From an uncultured Pelagibacteraceae bacterium (lineage in GTDB: Bacteria > Pseudomonadota > Alphaproteobacteria > Pelagibacterales > Pelagibacteraceae), in contig CACPLG010000002.1 of assembly GCA_902634775.1 (NCBI GenBank), positions 53,697 to 117,696 of the forward strand: a DNA stretch of 64,000 nt, read 5' to 3'. How positions within the stretch are numbered: position 1 is the stretch's first letter; each line of letters begins with the position of its first letter. The notes under the pieces are model-generated. The model was not told where the DNA came from. It ran no database searches and saw only the letters and a list, made by a program, of their open reading frames with translations. Position numbers and translations under genes: made by a program. This document shows, in pieces, positions 50,266 to 60,214 of the stretch.

Positions 50266-51764
50266 AAAATACCAATTTTTTTATTTTTTTTAATATTTCT
50301 ACTATTAATTTCAATATTTAATTTGTGTAACTGATTTGACTTTAATTTCCTTAAGTTTTGAATATCTCTAAGAAATCTGTCTGACTCTTTCCTAGGTATT
50401 ATGTCTTTAGTTAGAGTTAAAAATTTTTTTATATAATTAGCTCTTTTAAATGGTCTTAAACCATAGGGATGAGCATCTGCTACACCTTGTTCTTCAACAA
50501 TTTTTTTATTATTTTTTAATGTGACTATAACTTTAGCCCCAAAAGCTTTATTTTTTGGGTTTGGATCATGATAACGTTTTGTCCATTTTTTATCCTCATG
50601 AGTTTTAATAGATCTCCATATCTTTATAGTACTTTTCTTTCTTGCTCTTGATTTGCTATATGATTTTACGTGATGCCAATCAGCGTCCTCTAAAGCAACA
50701 GCAAATATATACATTATTGAGTGATCTAAAGTTTCTCTACTTGCATTTGGATCCATCTTTTGTGGATCATTTGCTCCAGTGCCGATTACATAATGAGTAT
50801 GATGACTTGTATATATATCTATTTTTTTTATTTCATTTAAATTATTTATTTTTCTATTTAATTTTTTTGCAAGGTCTATTAGTGCTTGCGCTTGATACTC
50901 TGCTGAATATTCTTTTGTGTAAGTTTCAAGAATAGCTTTTTTTTCTTGATTTTTTTTTGGTAATGGAACTTTATACAATGCTTTTTTTCCATCGAGTATT
51001 CTTGCAATCACACTATCTTCTCCTTCGTAAATTGGGCTTGGAGCTCCTTCACCTCTCATCGCTCTATCCACTGCTTCTATTCCAAGTTTTCCGGCATGCG
51101 CAGGGGCAAAAGCCTTCCAGCTAGAAATTTCTCCTTTTCTAGATTGTCTTGTAGAAACAGTAACATGTAATGCTTGTTGAACGGCTTGATAAATAGTTTC
51201 AGTTTTAAGTTTAAGCATTGTTCCCAATCCAGCAGCAACACTTGGACCTAGATGAGCAATATGATCTACTTTGTGTTTATGAAGACATATACCTTTGACA
51301 AGATTTACTTGTACCTCATATGCAGTAATAATTCCTTTAATAAGGTTTAAACCAGAAATCTTTTTTTGTTGCGCAACAGCCATTAATGCAGGAATATTAT
51401 CTCCTGGATGACTATAGTCAGCTGCTAAAAAGGTATCGTGGAAATCTAATTCTCTTACAGCAGTTCCATTAGACCAGGCAGCCCATTCACAATCAAATTT
51501 CTTTTTTGAATCAATCCCAAATAAAGTAGCACCATTACTTCTTGAATGTTTCATTGCCATTTCTCTTGAGGTAATAACAGCCTTTCTATTTAATGAAGCA
51601 ATAGCAACAGATGCATTATCAATCATTCTGTTAATTACCATATCAACTGAATCTTTATTTAATTTAGCGTTATCACTTGCAATTTCTGCAATTTTCCAAG
51701 CTAGTTGATCTTTTTTACTCAATTTATCTTTTGATGCAAAAACTTTAATTTTATGTATTCTCAA
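50262..51764 (-). CDS. prpD: 2-methylcitrate dehydratase
   Basis: MmgE/PrpD-family dehydratase of 500 residues acting on 2-methylcitrate. Typical segments are DNASVAIASLNRKAVITSRE, AAWSNGTAVRELDFHDTFLA then ADYSHPGDNIPALMAVAQQK, HKVDHIAHLGPSVAAGLGTM, SSWKAFAPAHAGKLGIEAVD and DHSIMYIFAVALEDADWHH. No prpF or acnD is present, so an aconitase elsewhere probably does the rehydration step. A phosphatase gene ends 34 bp upstream on the same strand. Confidence 0.93.
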   Translation of the reverse strand: MRIHKIKVFASKDKLSKKDQLAWKIAEIASDNAKLNKDSVDMVINRMIDNASVAIASLNRKAVITSREMAMKHSRSNGATLFGIDSKKKFDCEWAAWSNGTAVRELDFHDTFLAADYSHPGDNIPALMAVAQQKKISGLNLIKGIITAYEVQVNLVKGICLHKHKVDHIAHLGPSVAAGLGTMLKLKTETIYQAVQQALHVTVSTRQSRKGEISSWKAFAPAHAGKLGIEAVDRAMRGEGAPSPIYEGEDSVIARILDGKKALYKVPLPKKNQEKKAILETYTKEYSAEYQAQALIDLAKKLNRKINNLNEIKKIDIYTSHHTHYVIGTGANDPQKMDPNASRETLDHSIMYIFAVALEDADWHHVKSYSKSRARKKSTIKIWRSIKTHEDKKWTKRYHDPNPKNKAFGAKVIVTLKNNKKIVEEQGVADAHPYGLRPFKRANYIKKFLTLTKDIIPRKESDRFLRDIQNLRKLKSNQLHKLNIEINSRNIKKNKKIGIF

Positions 51765-51798
51765 TTTATTCCTTTTTGAGTTAAGTACTTCATTTGTG

Positions 51799-52488
51799 TT
51801 AAGTATTCAAATATTTCGAAACTATTTTTTCAATCCCTTTAAAGTTGGTTACTAAGTGATCATGAGGTATTTCGTTTACCTTTTTATCAGTATATCCGTC
51901 CTCGAGCAATATAAATGGTAATTTTGCAGAATTAGCAGCAGCAGAATCTGTTTCACTATCACCAATCATTAATGATTTTTTTAAATCTCCTTGAAGAATT
52001 TCAATAACAGAAGTTAAATGTCTAGGATCAGGTTTGCAATAATCAAAAGTATTACTACCAGCAACATATTCAAAATAGTCAAAAATTTTTATTTTTTTTA
52101 ATAAATCAATTGCTAGGTGCTCCTGCTTATTTGTACAAACTGCTAGCGAAATGTCATTTTGTTTTGACCATTTCAAAAATTCTAAAACACCATCAATAAT
52201 TTTACTTTCATTAACAATATTTTTTCCATAATAATCTATAAAATCCTTTACCATTTCATCTTTTATTTTTTTATCTGATATTTTGCCAAACTCTTTTTTA
52301 GCTGTTCCCCAAATTGATCTTCCAATCAAAGCACCAGCACCTTTACCAACAAGGTTTCTAATTTCCTCTGTTGTCTTTGTTTCGTACCCAAACTTTCTCA
52401 TTACATAATTGTGTGCATTCATTAGATCTGGGGCAGTGTCTACTATGGTTCCATCTAAATCTACTAAAACTGTGAATTTTTGACTCAT
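51799..52488 (-). CDS. gph: Phosphoglycolate phosphatase-like HAD hydrolase
   Basis: A 229-residue HAD phosphatase. Motif I is VLVDLDGTIVDTAPDLMNAH (nucleophile Asp11 and acid/base Asp13), motif II VCTNKQ, motif III the lysine before PDPRHL, and motif IV MIGDSETDSAAANSAKLPFI. The cap has the Gph-like GKGAGALIGRSIWG. Probably hydrolyses 2-phosphoglycolate. It may be cotranscribed with prpDBC but has no pathway link. Its start faces the GlmU-like gene 71 bp away. Confidence 0.88.
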   Translation of the reverse strand: MSQKFTVLVDLDGTIVDTAPDLMNAHNYVMRKFGYETKTTEEIRNLVGKGAGALIGRSIWGTAKKEFGKISDKKIKDEMVKDFIDYYGKNIVNESKIIDGVLEFLKWSKQNDISLAVCTNKQEHLAIDLLKKIKIFDYFEYVAGSNTFDYCKPDPRHLTSVIEILQGDLKKSLMIGDSETDSAAANSAKLPFILLEDGYTDKKVNEIPHDHLVTNFKGIEKIVSKYLNT

Positions 52489-52559
52489 TTTTTAAAAGTA
52501 TTATTAAGAAATATTTTGTGAATTCTTTATCATAAATACTTATCTATAAGAAAAAATCA

Positions 52560-53171
52560 ATGAAACAAACTGATATTCAAAATAAATTTAGAAAAAAATT
52601 TTTAAGTCAGGGTGTAAAAATGACTGCCCCTGAGACTGTTTTTTTTTCAAATGATACTAAAATTGGAAAAAATGTAACAATCGAACCATACGTAGTTTTT
52701 GGATCGAAAGTAAAAATTAAAAATAATGTAAAAATATTAGCTTTTTCACACTTAGAAGGCGTAAGTGTTGATAATAATGTTTCAATTGGTCCATACGCAC
52801 GTTTAAGACCTGGAACTATTTTGGAAGAAGGTTCAAAAGTTGGTAACTTTGTTGAAATTAAAAAATCTCGATTAAAAAGGAATTCAAAGGCAAATCACCT
52901 TGCTTATATTGGAGATGCAACACTAGGTAAAAAATCTAATATTGGTGCAGGAACAATCACTTGTAATTATGATGGAGTTAAAAAAAGCAAAACAATAATT
53001 GAAGATGGAGCTTTTATAGGATCAAACACATCATTAGTTGCCCCAGTTAAAATTGGAAAAAAAGCGATTGTCGGTGCCAGTTCTGTAATAACTCAAAATG
53101 TCAAAAGTGGTTCTTTAGCGTTAACAAGAGCAAAACAAACTGAAGTAAAAAACTATAAAAGAAAAAAATAA
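52560..53171 (+). CDS. GlmU-like acetyltransferase domain only (no uridylyltransferase)
   Basis: Left-handed beta-helix protein of 203 residues matching the C-terminal half of GlmU, which acetylates glucosamine-1-phosphate. It begins with a short helix equivalent to the GlmU linker ([19 protein letters not shown]) and then hexapeptide repeats. Catalytic and binding residues look intact: [58 protein letters not shown] and the C-terminal [19 protein letters not shown]. The roughly 230-residue N-terminal pyrophosphorylase domain is absent, and only 71 bp separate the gene from gph, so it is not hidden nearby. Neighbour glmS (3 bp) supports a role in UDP-GlcNAc synthesis. Confidence 0.88.
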   Translation: MKQTDIQNKFRKKFLSQGVKMTAPETVFFSNDTKIGKNVTIEPYVVFGSKVKIKNNVKILAFSHLEGVSVDNNVSIGPYARLRPGTILEEGSKVGNFVEIKKSRLKRNSKANHLAYIGDATLGKKSNIGAGTITCNYDGVKKSKTIIEDGAFIGSNTSLVAPVKIGKKAIVGASSVITQNVKSGSLALTRAKQTEVKNYKRKK

Positions 53172-53174
53172 AAT

Positions 53175-54995
53175 ATGTGTGGAATTATTGGAATAACAAG
53201 TAACAAATTAGTTTCGTCTCCAATTATAAATTCATTAAAAAAATTGGAATACAGAGGTTACGACTCTGCAGGAATAGCAACGATCGACTCTGGTTTTATT
53301 AAAGAAGTTAAATGCGAGGGTAGAGTTGAAAGTTTAGAGGAAGCCGTTTCAAAATCAAAGTTAACAGGTAATGTTGGAATTGGACATGTACGATGGGCAA
53401 CCCACGGTATTCCAAACACAATCAACGCTCATCCACATTCATCAGAAAATGTATCCGTAGTTCATAATGGAATAATTGAAAATTCAACATTGCTAAAAAA
53501 GTTTTTAATAAATAAAGGACATAAGTTTAAGTCCCAAACAGATACTGAAGTTATTGTTCACCTTATTACTGAATATTTAAAAAAAGATAATCTCAAAGAC
53601 GCAATTATTAAAGTTTTAAAAAAACTTCATGGAAGTTTTGCTTTAGGTATAATTTTTAAAGATAATCCAAATTTAATAATTGGTGCAAGAAGAGGCTCAC
53701 CTTTAGCTGTTGGCTATGGTCCTGGTGAAAACTATTTAGGATCAGACTCTTATGCCTTAAAATCTATGACCAATAAAATTTCATATCTCAATGATGGTGA
53801 GTTTTGCATTATAAAAAAAGATAATGTTGAGTTTTTTAGCCAGAGTGGAAAAAAGATAAATAAAAAGATATTACTCCTGTCATCTAATGAACAAAACTAT
53901 GAAAAAGGTGACTACAAACATTTTATGGCAAAGGAAATCGATGAACAGCCAAACACTATTAAAAATTGTATAAATGAATACATCGACAAAATCAATAATG
54001 ACATAAATATTTTTAATTTTCCATTTAAAGAAAAGGAGATTAATTCTATTACATTAATCGGCTGTGGCACAGCTTATCACTCTTGTCTTATTGCAAAATA
54101 TTGGTTCGAGCAATTAACATCATTCGATGTTAGTATCGATATTGCATCTGAGTTTCGTTATAGAAAAAATAAATTTAAGAAAGATTGTCTTTATATTTTT
54201 GTTTCTCAGTCAGGTGAAACCGCTGATACTTATGCAGCTTTGGATCTTTGTAACAAAAATAAAATGAAGACATGCTCAGTTGTAAATGTTATTGAAAGTT
54301 CAATAGCAAGAGACTCCAAATTCGTTTTACCTATTCATTGTGGTCCAGAAATTGGTGTTGCATCTACCAAAGCTTTCTTAGGACAAATGCTTGTTTTATA
54401 TATACTTTGCTTAAAATTAGCTCAAAAAAGGAAAGATATAAGTAAAAAAGATTATTTAAAGAAGATCAAAAATTTATTTAATCTCGCAAAATTAGTTAAA
54501 CATTCTTTAGAAACCGAAAACAAAATACAATCAATATGCAGTTCATTTGTTGATGCAAAAGGTTCAATGTTTTTAGGCAGGGGATATTCATTTCCAATAG
54601 CATTAGAAGGAGCTTTAAAATTGAAAGAACTAGCTTATGTACATGCAGAGGGTTATCCTGCAGGTGAAATGAAACATGGACCACTAGCTCTTATAGAAGA
54701 TGGAATGCCTGTTGTAATTATTGCTCCAAGAGATCAACATTATAAAAAAACTATTTCAAACATGCAGGAAGTTATAGCAAGAGGAGCAAAAGTTTTGCTT
54801 GTTACAAATAAAAGTAAAGACGAAGTTTATTCTGAAAATATTTGGGAGACTATTGAAGTTGAAAACACTGAAGATGACCTTTTCCCGTTTTTAGTAACAA
54901 TTCCTTTACAAAAACTTGCGTATTACTCTGCACTTAAAAAAGGTTATGACATTGATAAACCTAGAAATTTAGCTAAATCAGTAACAGTAGAATAA
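53175..54995 (+). CDS. glmS: Glutamine:fructose-6-phosphate aminotransferase
   Basis: Makes glucosamine-6-phosphate; 606 residues. The glutaminase domain starts CGIIGITSN with the nucleophilic cysteine exposed after Met removal, then EYRGYDSAGIATI, GHVRWATHGIPNTINAHPHS and VVHNGIIEN. Two SIS domains follow, with LIGCGTAYHSCLIAKYW, VSQSGETADTYAALDLC, GVASTKAFLGQML, RGYSFPIALEGALKLKELAY and AEGYPAGEMKHGPLALI. The C-terminal DIDKPRNLAKSVTVE is the active-site-closing tail. 3 bp downstream of the GlmU-like gene, so the two are translated as a pair. Confidence 0.96.
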   Translation: MCGIIGITSNKLVSSPIINSLKKLEYRGYDSAGIATIDSGFIKEVKCEGRVESLEEAVSKSKLTGNVGIGHVRWATHGIPNTINAHPHSSENVSVVHNGIIENSTLLKKFLINKGHKFKSQTDTEVIVHLITEYLKKDNLKDAIIKVLKKLHGSFALGIIFKDNPNLIIGARRGSPLAVGYGPGENYLGSDSYALKSMTNKISYLNDGEFCIIKKDNVEFFSQSGKKINKKILLLSSNEQNYEKGDYKHFMAKEIDEQPNTIKNCINEYIDKINNDINIFNFPFKEKEINSITLIGCGTAYHSCLIAKYWFEQLTSFDVSIDIASEFRYRKNKFKKDCLYIFVSQSGETADTYAALDLCNKNKMKTCSVVNVIESSIARDSKFVLPIHCGPEIGVASTKAFLGQMLVLYILCLKLAQKRKDISKKDYLKKIKNLFNLAKLVKHSLETENKIQSICSSFVDAKGSMFLGRGYSFPIALEGALKLKELAYVHAEGYPAGEMKHGPLALIEDGMPVVIIAPRDQHYKKTISNMQEVIARGAKVLLVTNKSKDEVYSENIWETIEVENTEDDLFPFLVTIPLQKLAYYSALKKGYDIDKPRNLAKSVTVE

Positions 54996-55054
54996 TAAAA
55001 ATAACTATTCTCTTTTGTCATAATTTAGTTATATATTCATCTTAAGGTTGAATT

Positions 55055-56434
55055 ATGAAAAATTGGAAACCAAACAGTTGGAGAAAATATCCTGTAAAGC
55101 ATGTTCCTACTTATGAAAATGAAAAGGAACTTAATCAGGTATTAAATAAGATTAAATCTTTTCCTCCACTGGTATTTGCTGGTGAGACTAGACATCTTAA
55201 AGAGCAACTGTCTCATGTTGTTGATGGAAAAGCTTTTCTTTTACAGGGTGGAGACTGTGCAGAAAGTTTCGCTGAGTTTAATCCGGACAACATAAGAGAC
55301 ACATTTAAAGTTATTCTACAGATGTCTTTAGTCCTTACATACTCAGCATCGCTTCCAATTATAAAACTTGGAAGAATAGCAGGACAATTTGCGAAACCAA
55401 GAAGCGCACCAACAGAAAAACAAGGTGATAAAGAATTACCAAGTTACTTAGGTGACAACGTAAATGGAATTGATTTTACTGAAAAATCTAGAAGACATGA
55501 TCCAAAAAGATTATTTAAGGCATACTCTCAGTCTGCTTCAACATTAAATCTTTTAAGAGCATTTTCTAACGGGGGTTTTGCTGATTTAAAAAATGTACAC
55601 TTATGGAATTTAGGTTACATTAAAAAAAGTCCTCAAGCCAAAAAATTTAAAGAACTTGAAGATAAAATTGCAGATGCTTTGGCATTTATGGATGCTTGTG
55701 GAATTAATTCAGATTTCAATAGAAGATTAAAAACAGTAAATTTTTGGACATCTCATGAAGCTTTGCATTTACCATTTGAAGAAAGTATGGCTAGAGTTGA
55801 CTCGACTACAGGAGAGTATCATGCAACGTCAGCACACTTTGTCTGGATTGGTGATAGAACAAGACAATTAGATGGAGGACATGTTGAATTTTGCAAAGGT
55901 ATTGAAAACCCAATTGGTATAAAATGTGGACCGACATCTAAACCAGAAGAGATTGCAAAAATTTGTGAAGTAATTAACCCAAAAAATGAAAAAGGTAAAA
56001 TTACTTTAATATCTAGGTTTGGTCACGATCAAGTTGAAAAATTCTTACCTAAGTTGATAAGAAGAATTAAAAAAGAAGGTTTAAATGTAATTTGGTCATG
56101 TGATCCAATGCATGGAAATACAATTAAATCAACAACAGGTTTTAAAACAAGACCGTTTAATAAAGTATTAAACGAAGTAAAAAATGTTTTTGCAGTACAT
56201 CAAAGCGAAAGTTCTTATGCTGGTGGATTACATATAGAAATGACTGGTCAGAATGTGACAGAATGTACAGGTGGGGCAAAAAATATATCTGAACAAGATT
56301 TATCAAGTAGATACCACACCCATTGTGACCCTAGATTGAACGCAGATCAAGCTTTAGAATTGGCTTTCTTAATCTCAGATGAGATCAAAAAGAATTCCAA
56401 CTATGCAAGAAATGCAATTAAAGCGGCATCTTAG
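55055..56434 (+). CDS. Type II 3-deoxy-7-phosphoheptulonate synthase
   Basis: First enzyme of the shikimate pathway (PEP plus erythrose-4-phosphate), 459 residues, the plant-like/type II form. WKPNSWRKYPVKHVPTY, the LLQGGDCAESFAEF metal/substrate motif, LGRIAGQFAKPRSAPTE, TSHEALHLPFEESMARVDST, GIKCGPTSKPEEIAKICEVI, LISRFGHDQVEKFLPKLIRR, VIWSCDPMHGNT and SYAGGLHIEMTGQNVTECTG are all family signatures. No fused regulatory domain is visible. Confidence 0.95.
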   Translation: MKNWKPNSWRKYPVKHVPTYENEKELNQVLNKIKSFPPLVFAGETRHLKEQLSHVVDGKAFLLQGGDCAESFAEFNPDNIRDTFKVILQMSLVLTYSASLPIIKLGRIAGQFAKPRSAPTEKQGDKELPSYLGDNVNGIDFTEKSRRHDPKRLFKAYSQSASTLNLLRAFSNGGFADLKNVHLWNLGYIKKSPQAKKFKELEDKIADALAFMDACGINSDFNRRLKTVNFWTSHEALHLPFEESMARVDSTTGEYHATSAHFVWIGDRTRQLDGGHVEFCKGIENPIGIKCGPTSKPEEIAKICEVINPKNEKGKITLISRFGHDQVEKFLPKLIRRIKKEGLNVIWSCDPMHGNTIKSTTGFKTRPFNKVLNEVKNVFAVHQSESSYAGGLHIEMTGQNVTECTGGAKNISEQDLSSRYHTHCDPRLNADQALELAFLISDEIKKNSNYARNAIKAAS

Positions 56435-56471
56435 ACATTTAAAAATTTAAATTTTGTCTTATATTTGAATC

Positions 56472-57209
56472 ATGGAACCTTCTAAAAAAGTAATATTTAT
56501 TAAAGATTGGATTTTAAATTACGTAAATTCAATGCCAGTAAAAGCTAAATCATTAGTTATTGGTATATCAGGAGGAATTGATTCTTCAGTTTCAAGTACA
56601 CTCAGTGCCATGACTGGATTAAGAACAATCGTATTATCGATGCCAATAAAACAAAATGGTTCCCAACATGATTTAAGCCTAAGGCATCAAGAATGGTTAA
56701 AGAAAAATTTTAAAAATGTTGAAGGGCATACAGTTGAACTAGACAGTTTATTCAAAACATTCGAAAGTACACTAAAAGATTTTAGTAACGAACATGGTAT
56801 GGCTAATTCAAGAGCAAGATTAAGAATGTCAACACTTTATCAAGTTGCAGCAGCTAACAACGGAATAGTTGTTGGAACTGGAAATAAAGTTGAAGACTTT
56901 GGAGTTGGTTTTTATACAAAATATGGTGATGGTGGTGTTGATATATCTCCAATAGCTGATTGTAATAAAACTGAAGTTTGGGAACTTGGAAGAGAACTAA
57001 AAATACTTGATGACATTATTAATGCAGCTCCAACAGATGGTCTTTGGGATGATGGTAGAACTGACGAAGGTCAGTTAGGATTGTCATACAAAGAAATAGA
57101 AGAGGCCATGGATAACGAGAATTCAAAAAATCGAGATAAATACATTCAAATTAGAAAATCCAACTTGCATAAAATGGAGCCAATTCCAATATGCAAGATT
57201 CCCAATTAA
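56472..57209 (+). CDS. nadE: NAD synthetase (ammonia-dependent type)
   Basis: Amidates deamido-NAD with ammonia and ATP; 245 residues. The ATP pyrophosphatase loop is VIGISGGIDSSVSSTLSA, followed by HGMANSRARLRMSTLYQVAA, VVGTGNKVEDFGVGFYTKYG, GGVDISPIADCNKTEVWELG and the deamido-NAD loop AAPTDGLWDDGRTDEGQLGL. No N-terminal glutaminase domain is present, so it uses free ammonium. It lies 37 bp after the DAHP synthase gene. Confidence 0.93.
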   Translation: MEPSKKVIFIKDWILNYVNSMPVKAKSLVIGISGGIDSSVSSTLSAMTGLRTIVLSMPIKQNGSQHDLSLRHQEWLKKNFKNVEGHTVELDSLFKTFESTLKDFSNEHGMANSRARLRMSTLYQVAAANNGIVVGTGNKVEDFGVGFYTKYGDGGVDISPIADCNKTEVWELGRELKILDDIINAAPTDGLWDDGRTDEGQLGLSYKEIEEAMDNENSKNRDKYIQIRKSNLHKMEPIPICKIPN

Positions 57210-57254
57210 TCAAATAGATTCACAAATCTAAATTAAAGGTATATTCCTAATATA

Positions 57255-58616
57255 ATGAACAAAGATATATATTTAACAAATAGTCTTGGCGGTAAAAAAG
57301 AATTATTTAAACCAATAGATGAAAAAAAAGTAAGAATGTATGTCTGTGGACCAACAGTCTATGATGATCCCCATATAGGTAATGCAAGACCTTTAGTTGT
57401 ATTTGATATTCTTTATAAAGTTTTAAAATGTAAATATGGAAATAAATCAGTTACATATGTTAGAAACATTACTGATATAGACGATAAAATTATTGAGAGC
57501 GCAAAACAAAAAAAAATATCAATAGATGTTTTAACTAAAAATATTACACGAAGTTTCCACAATGATTGTGCTTATTTAAATTGTGAAAAACCATCTTTTG
57601 AACCTAAGGCGACAGAGAATATTTCTTTAATGGTTGAAATGATCAACGTTCTTCTTAAAAATAAAAATGCTTATGAAAAAAAATCTCATGTTTATTTTGA
57701 CGTTTCTAGTTTTAAAGATTACGGAAAATTATCAAATAAAAATATAGATGAATTAAAAGCAGGAGCTAGGGTTGAGGTATCGGAAAATAAAAAGAATCCA
57801 GAAGATTTTGTATTGTGGAAGCCATCTATTAAAGATGAGCCAAGTTGGGACTCGCCCTGGGGCAAAGGGAGACCTGGTTGGCACTTAGAGTGTTCTGCGA
57901 TGTCAAAAAAATATCTTGGAGACACTTTTGATATTCACGGCGGAGGAAGAGATTTAATTTTTCCTCATCACGAAAATGAAATTGCCCAATCAAAATGCGC
58001 TAACAATAATGAATCTTTTTCAAACTATTGGATACATAATGGTTTTATTACAATAGCAAATGAAAAAATGGCAAAGTCACAAGGAAATATTTTCAAAATT
58101 AAAGATTTCTATCAGAGATATAATGGTCAAGTTTTAAGACTAGCTTTAATTTCAACTCACTACAAACAAGCAATGGATTGGAGTGATGATTTATTAACAC
58201 AATCAAAAAAAACTTTAGATAAATGGTACGAGTGCCAGAAAAAACCAGAGGACAAAGTATTAATTCCAGATGATGATTTAGTTCCTCTTTATGATGATTT
58301 AAATACACCTAGATATATTAGTAACATTCATAAATTATATGATAAAGCTACCAAAGGATCTGACAAAGATAAAGAAATTTTTACAACAGCATGTAATTTT
58401 ATTGGTCTGTTAACTGAGCCAAAATCAAAATGGCAAGAGTTTAAAAAGAATATTTTAGAAATTTCAGAGGAAGAGATTTTGCAAAAGATAAAAGATAGGA
58501 ACACAGCTAGAGACAACAAAAATTACCAATTAGCTGATGAAATCAGAAATGAACTTTTAGATAAAGGTATTTTAATTGAAGATAAAGATGATAAAACAAC
58601 TTGGAAAATAAAATGA
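57255..58616 (+). CDS. cysS: Cysteinyl-tRNA synthetase
   Basis: Class I aminoacyl-tRNA synthetase of 453 residues. The zinc cysteine is C31 in RMYVCGPTVYDDPHIGNARP, which also carries the HIGH-type motif (HIGN), then YVRNITDIDDKII, RPGWHLECSAMSKKYLG, DIHGGGRDLIFPHHENEIAQ (zinc ligands) and the KMSKS loop as MAKSQGN. The C-terminal anticodon region ends with KDRNTARDNKNYQLADEIRN. Its stop overlaps the next gene by 4 bp (ATGA). Confidence 0.96.
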   Translation: MNKDIYLTNSLGGKKELFKPIDEKKVRMYVCGPTVYDDPHIGNARPLVVFDILYKVLKCKYGNKSVTYVRNITDIDDKIIESAKQKKISIDVLTKNITRSFHNDCAYLNCEKPSFEPKATENISLMVEMINVLLKNKNAYEKKSHVYFDVSSFKDYGKLSNKNIDELKAGARVEVSENKKNPEDFVLWKPSIKDEPSWDSPWGKGRPGWHLECSAMSKKYLGDTFDIHGGGRDLIFPHHENEIAQSKCANNNESFSNYWIHNGFITIANEKMAKSQGNIFKIKDFYQRYNGQVLRLALISTHYKQAMDWSDDLLTQSKKTLDKWYECQKKPEDKVLIPDDDLVPLYDDLNTPRYISNIHKLYDKATKGSDKDKEIFTTACNFIGLLTEPKSKWQEFKKNILEISEEEILQKIKDRNTARDNKNYQLADEIRNELLDKGILIEDKDDKTTWKIK

Positions 58617-60214
58617 GTAAAGAACGATTATACATATTTGATACGACATTGAGAGATGGGGCTCAAACACAAGGTGTGCATTTTTCAATTGATGAAAAAA
58701 CAAAAATTGCGCATGCTTTAGATGATCTTGGTGTGGATTATATAGAGGGAGGTTGGCCAGGGGCTAATCCGTCTGATACAGAATTTTTTCAAAAAGGTTT
58801 AGATTTAAAAAATTCTACCTTCACTGCTTTTGGAATGACAAAGAAAGCTGGACGAAGTGCTGAAAATGATCCAGGTTTGTCAGCAATTTTAAATTCTAAT
58901 ACTAAATCTGTTTGTTTAGTGGGAAAGTCATGGGATTTTCATGTTGATGTTGCATTAGGAATCACTAATGAGGAAAATTTAGAAAATATTAAAGAGACAA
59001 CAAAACATTTTGTAAAAAACAACAAAGAGTTCATGTTTGATGCAGAACACTTTTTTGATGGTTACAAAGCAAATCCTAAATATGCTTTAGCTTGTATCAA
59101 AGCTGCTTATGATAACGGTGCTAAATGGATAGTTCTTTGTGATACTAATGGTGGAACACTTCCTCATGAAGTTACAAAAATAGTTAAAGAAGTTTCAGAA
59201 CATATTCCTGGTGAAAACTTAGGTATTCACGCACATAATGATACTGGTAATGCAGTTGCAAATTCAATTGCAGCCGTTTTATCAGGTGCAAGACAAATAC
59301 AAGGTACTATAAATGGTTTAGGTGAAAGATGTGGTAATGCTAACCTAATGTCAATTATTCCAACTTTTCATCTAAAAAAAGAATTATCAGACAAATTTGA
59401 AATAAGTATTAAAGAAAAAAATATTAAACACATTACTCAATGTTCAAGATTACTTGATGAGATATTAAATAGAAAACCAAATAAACATTTACCTTATGTG
59501 GGTGCTGCAGCATTTTCACATAAAGGTGGTTTACATGTATCTGCTGTTCAAAAAGATCCTAAAACTTATGAGCATATAAATCCAGAGGATGTTGGTAACA
59601 ACAGAAATATAGTTGTTTCTGATCAATCAGGTAAATCAAATATTTTATCCAGACTTAAAACAATTGGAATAGAAATTGAAGAAAACGATCCAAAAGTTAA
59701 AAAACTTTTAGAAGAAGTAAAGGACAGAGAATTTATTGGTTACAGTTACGATGGAGCTGATGCTTCTTTTGAATTACTTGCTAGAAGAGTAATGGGAGAA
59801 ATACCAAGATATATCTCAATTAAAGAATATGATGTTTCAGTTTCAAAAAACAGTCAGGATAAAATAATTTCAAGAGCAAAAGCAAAATTAGAGGTCGATG
59901 GTGAACAAATAGTCTGTGAAGGTGAGGGTAACGGACCTGTTAATGCTCTAGATAACGCTATAAGAAAAAATGTTACTAAGTTAGAAAAATATTCTGAATA
60001 TTTAAAGGATTTAAAACTAGTTGACTATAAGGTTAGAATTTTAAATACAGGAACTGAAGCGACCACAAGAGTATCTATTGAAAGTACAGACTCTCAAGGA
60101 AAAAATTGGTTTACCATTGGAGTATCACCAAACATAATTGATGCATCGTTTAAAGCTCTTATTGATAGTTTAGATTTTAAATTATTTAAGGATAAAGCTC
60201 CTGCAAGTAAATAA
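58613..60214 (+). CDS. cimA: (R)-citramalate synthase / 2-isopropylmalate synthase-like
   Basis: Condenses acetyl-CoA with pyruvate (citramalate, first step of the threonine-independent isoleucine route); 533 residues. YIFDTTLRDGAQTQGVHFSI is the catalytic N-terminus; the metal ligands are in LGIHAHNDTGNAVANSIAA and INGLGERCGNANLMSIIPTF. The pattern FDTTLRDGAQTQGV and GVDYIEGGWPGANPSD is CimA rather than LeuA. A C-terminal LeuA-dimer regulatory domain occupies about 400-533, so feedback by isoleucine is likely. The frame is open to TTG 58601, but ATG 58613 forms an ATGA junction with cysS. No gap before the DUF1989 gene. Confidence 0.9.
   Translation: MSKERLYIFDTTLRDGAQTQGVHFSIDEKTKIAHALDDLGVDYIEGGWPGANPSDTEFFQKGLDLKNSTFTAFGMTKKAGRSAENDPGLSAILNSNTKSVCLVGKSWDFHVDVALGITNEENLENIKETTKHFVKNNKEFMFDAEHFFDGYKANPKYALACIKAAYDNGAKWIVLCDTNGGTLPHEVTKIVKEVSEHIPGENLGIHAHNDTGNAVANSIAAVLSGARQIQGTINGLGERCGNANLMSIIPTFHLKKELSDKFEISIKEKNIKHITQCSRLLDEILNRKPNKHLPYVGAAAFSHKGGLHVSAVQKDPKTYEHINPEDVGNNRNIVVSDQSGKSNILSRLKTIGIEIEENDPKVKKLLEEVKDREFIGYSYDGADASFELLARRVMGEIPRYISIKEYDVSVSKNSQDKIISRAKAKLEVDGEQIVCEGEGNGPVNALDNAIRKNVTKLEKYSEYLKDLKLVDYKVRILNTGTEATTRVSIESTDSQGKNWFTIGVSPNIIDASFKALIDSLDFKLFKDKAPASK

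Noticed and set aside
58613..60214. 2-isopropylmalate synthase (LeuA) for the citramalate synthase
   Set aside because: The catalytic region has the CimA-type GVDYIEGGWPGANPSD segment; no leu genes adjoin it.
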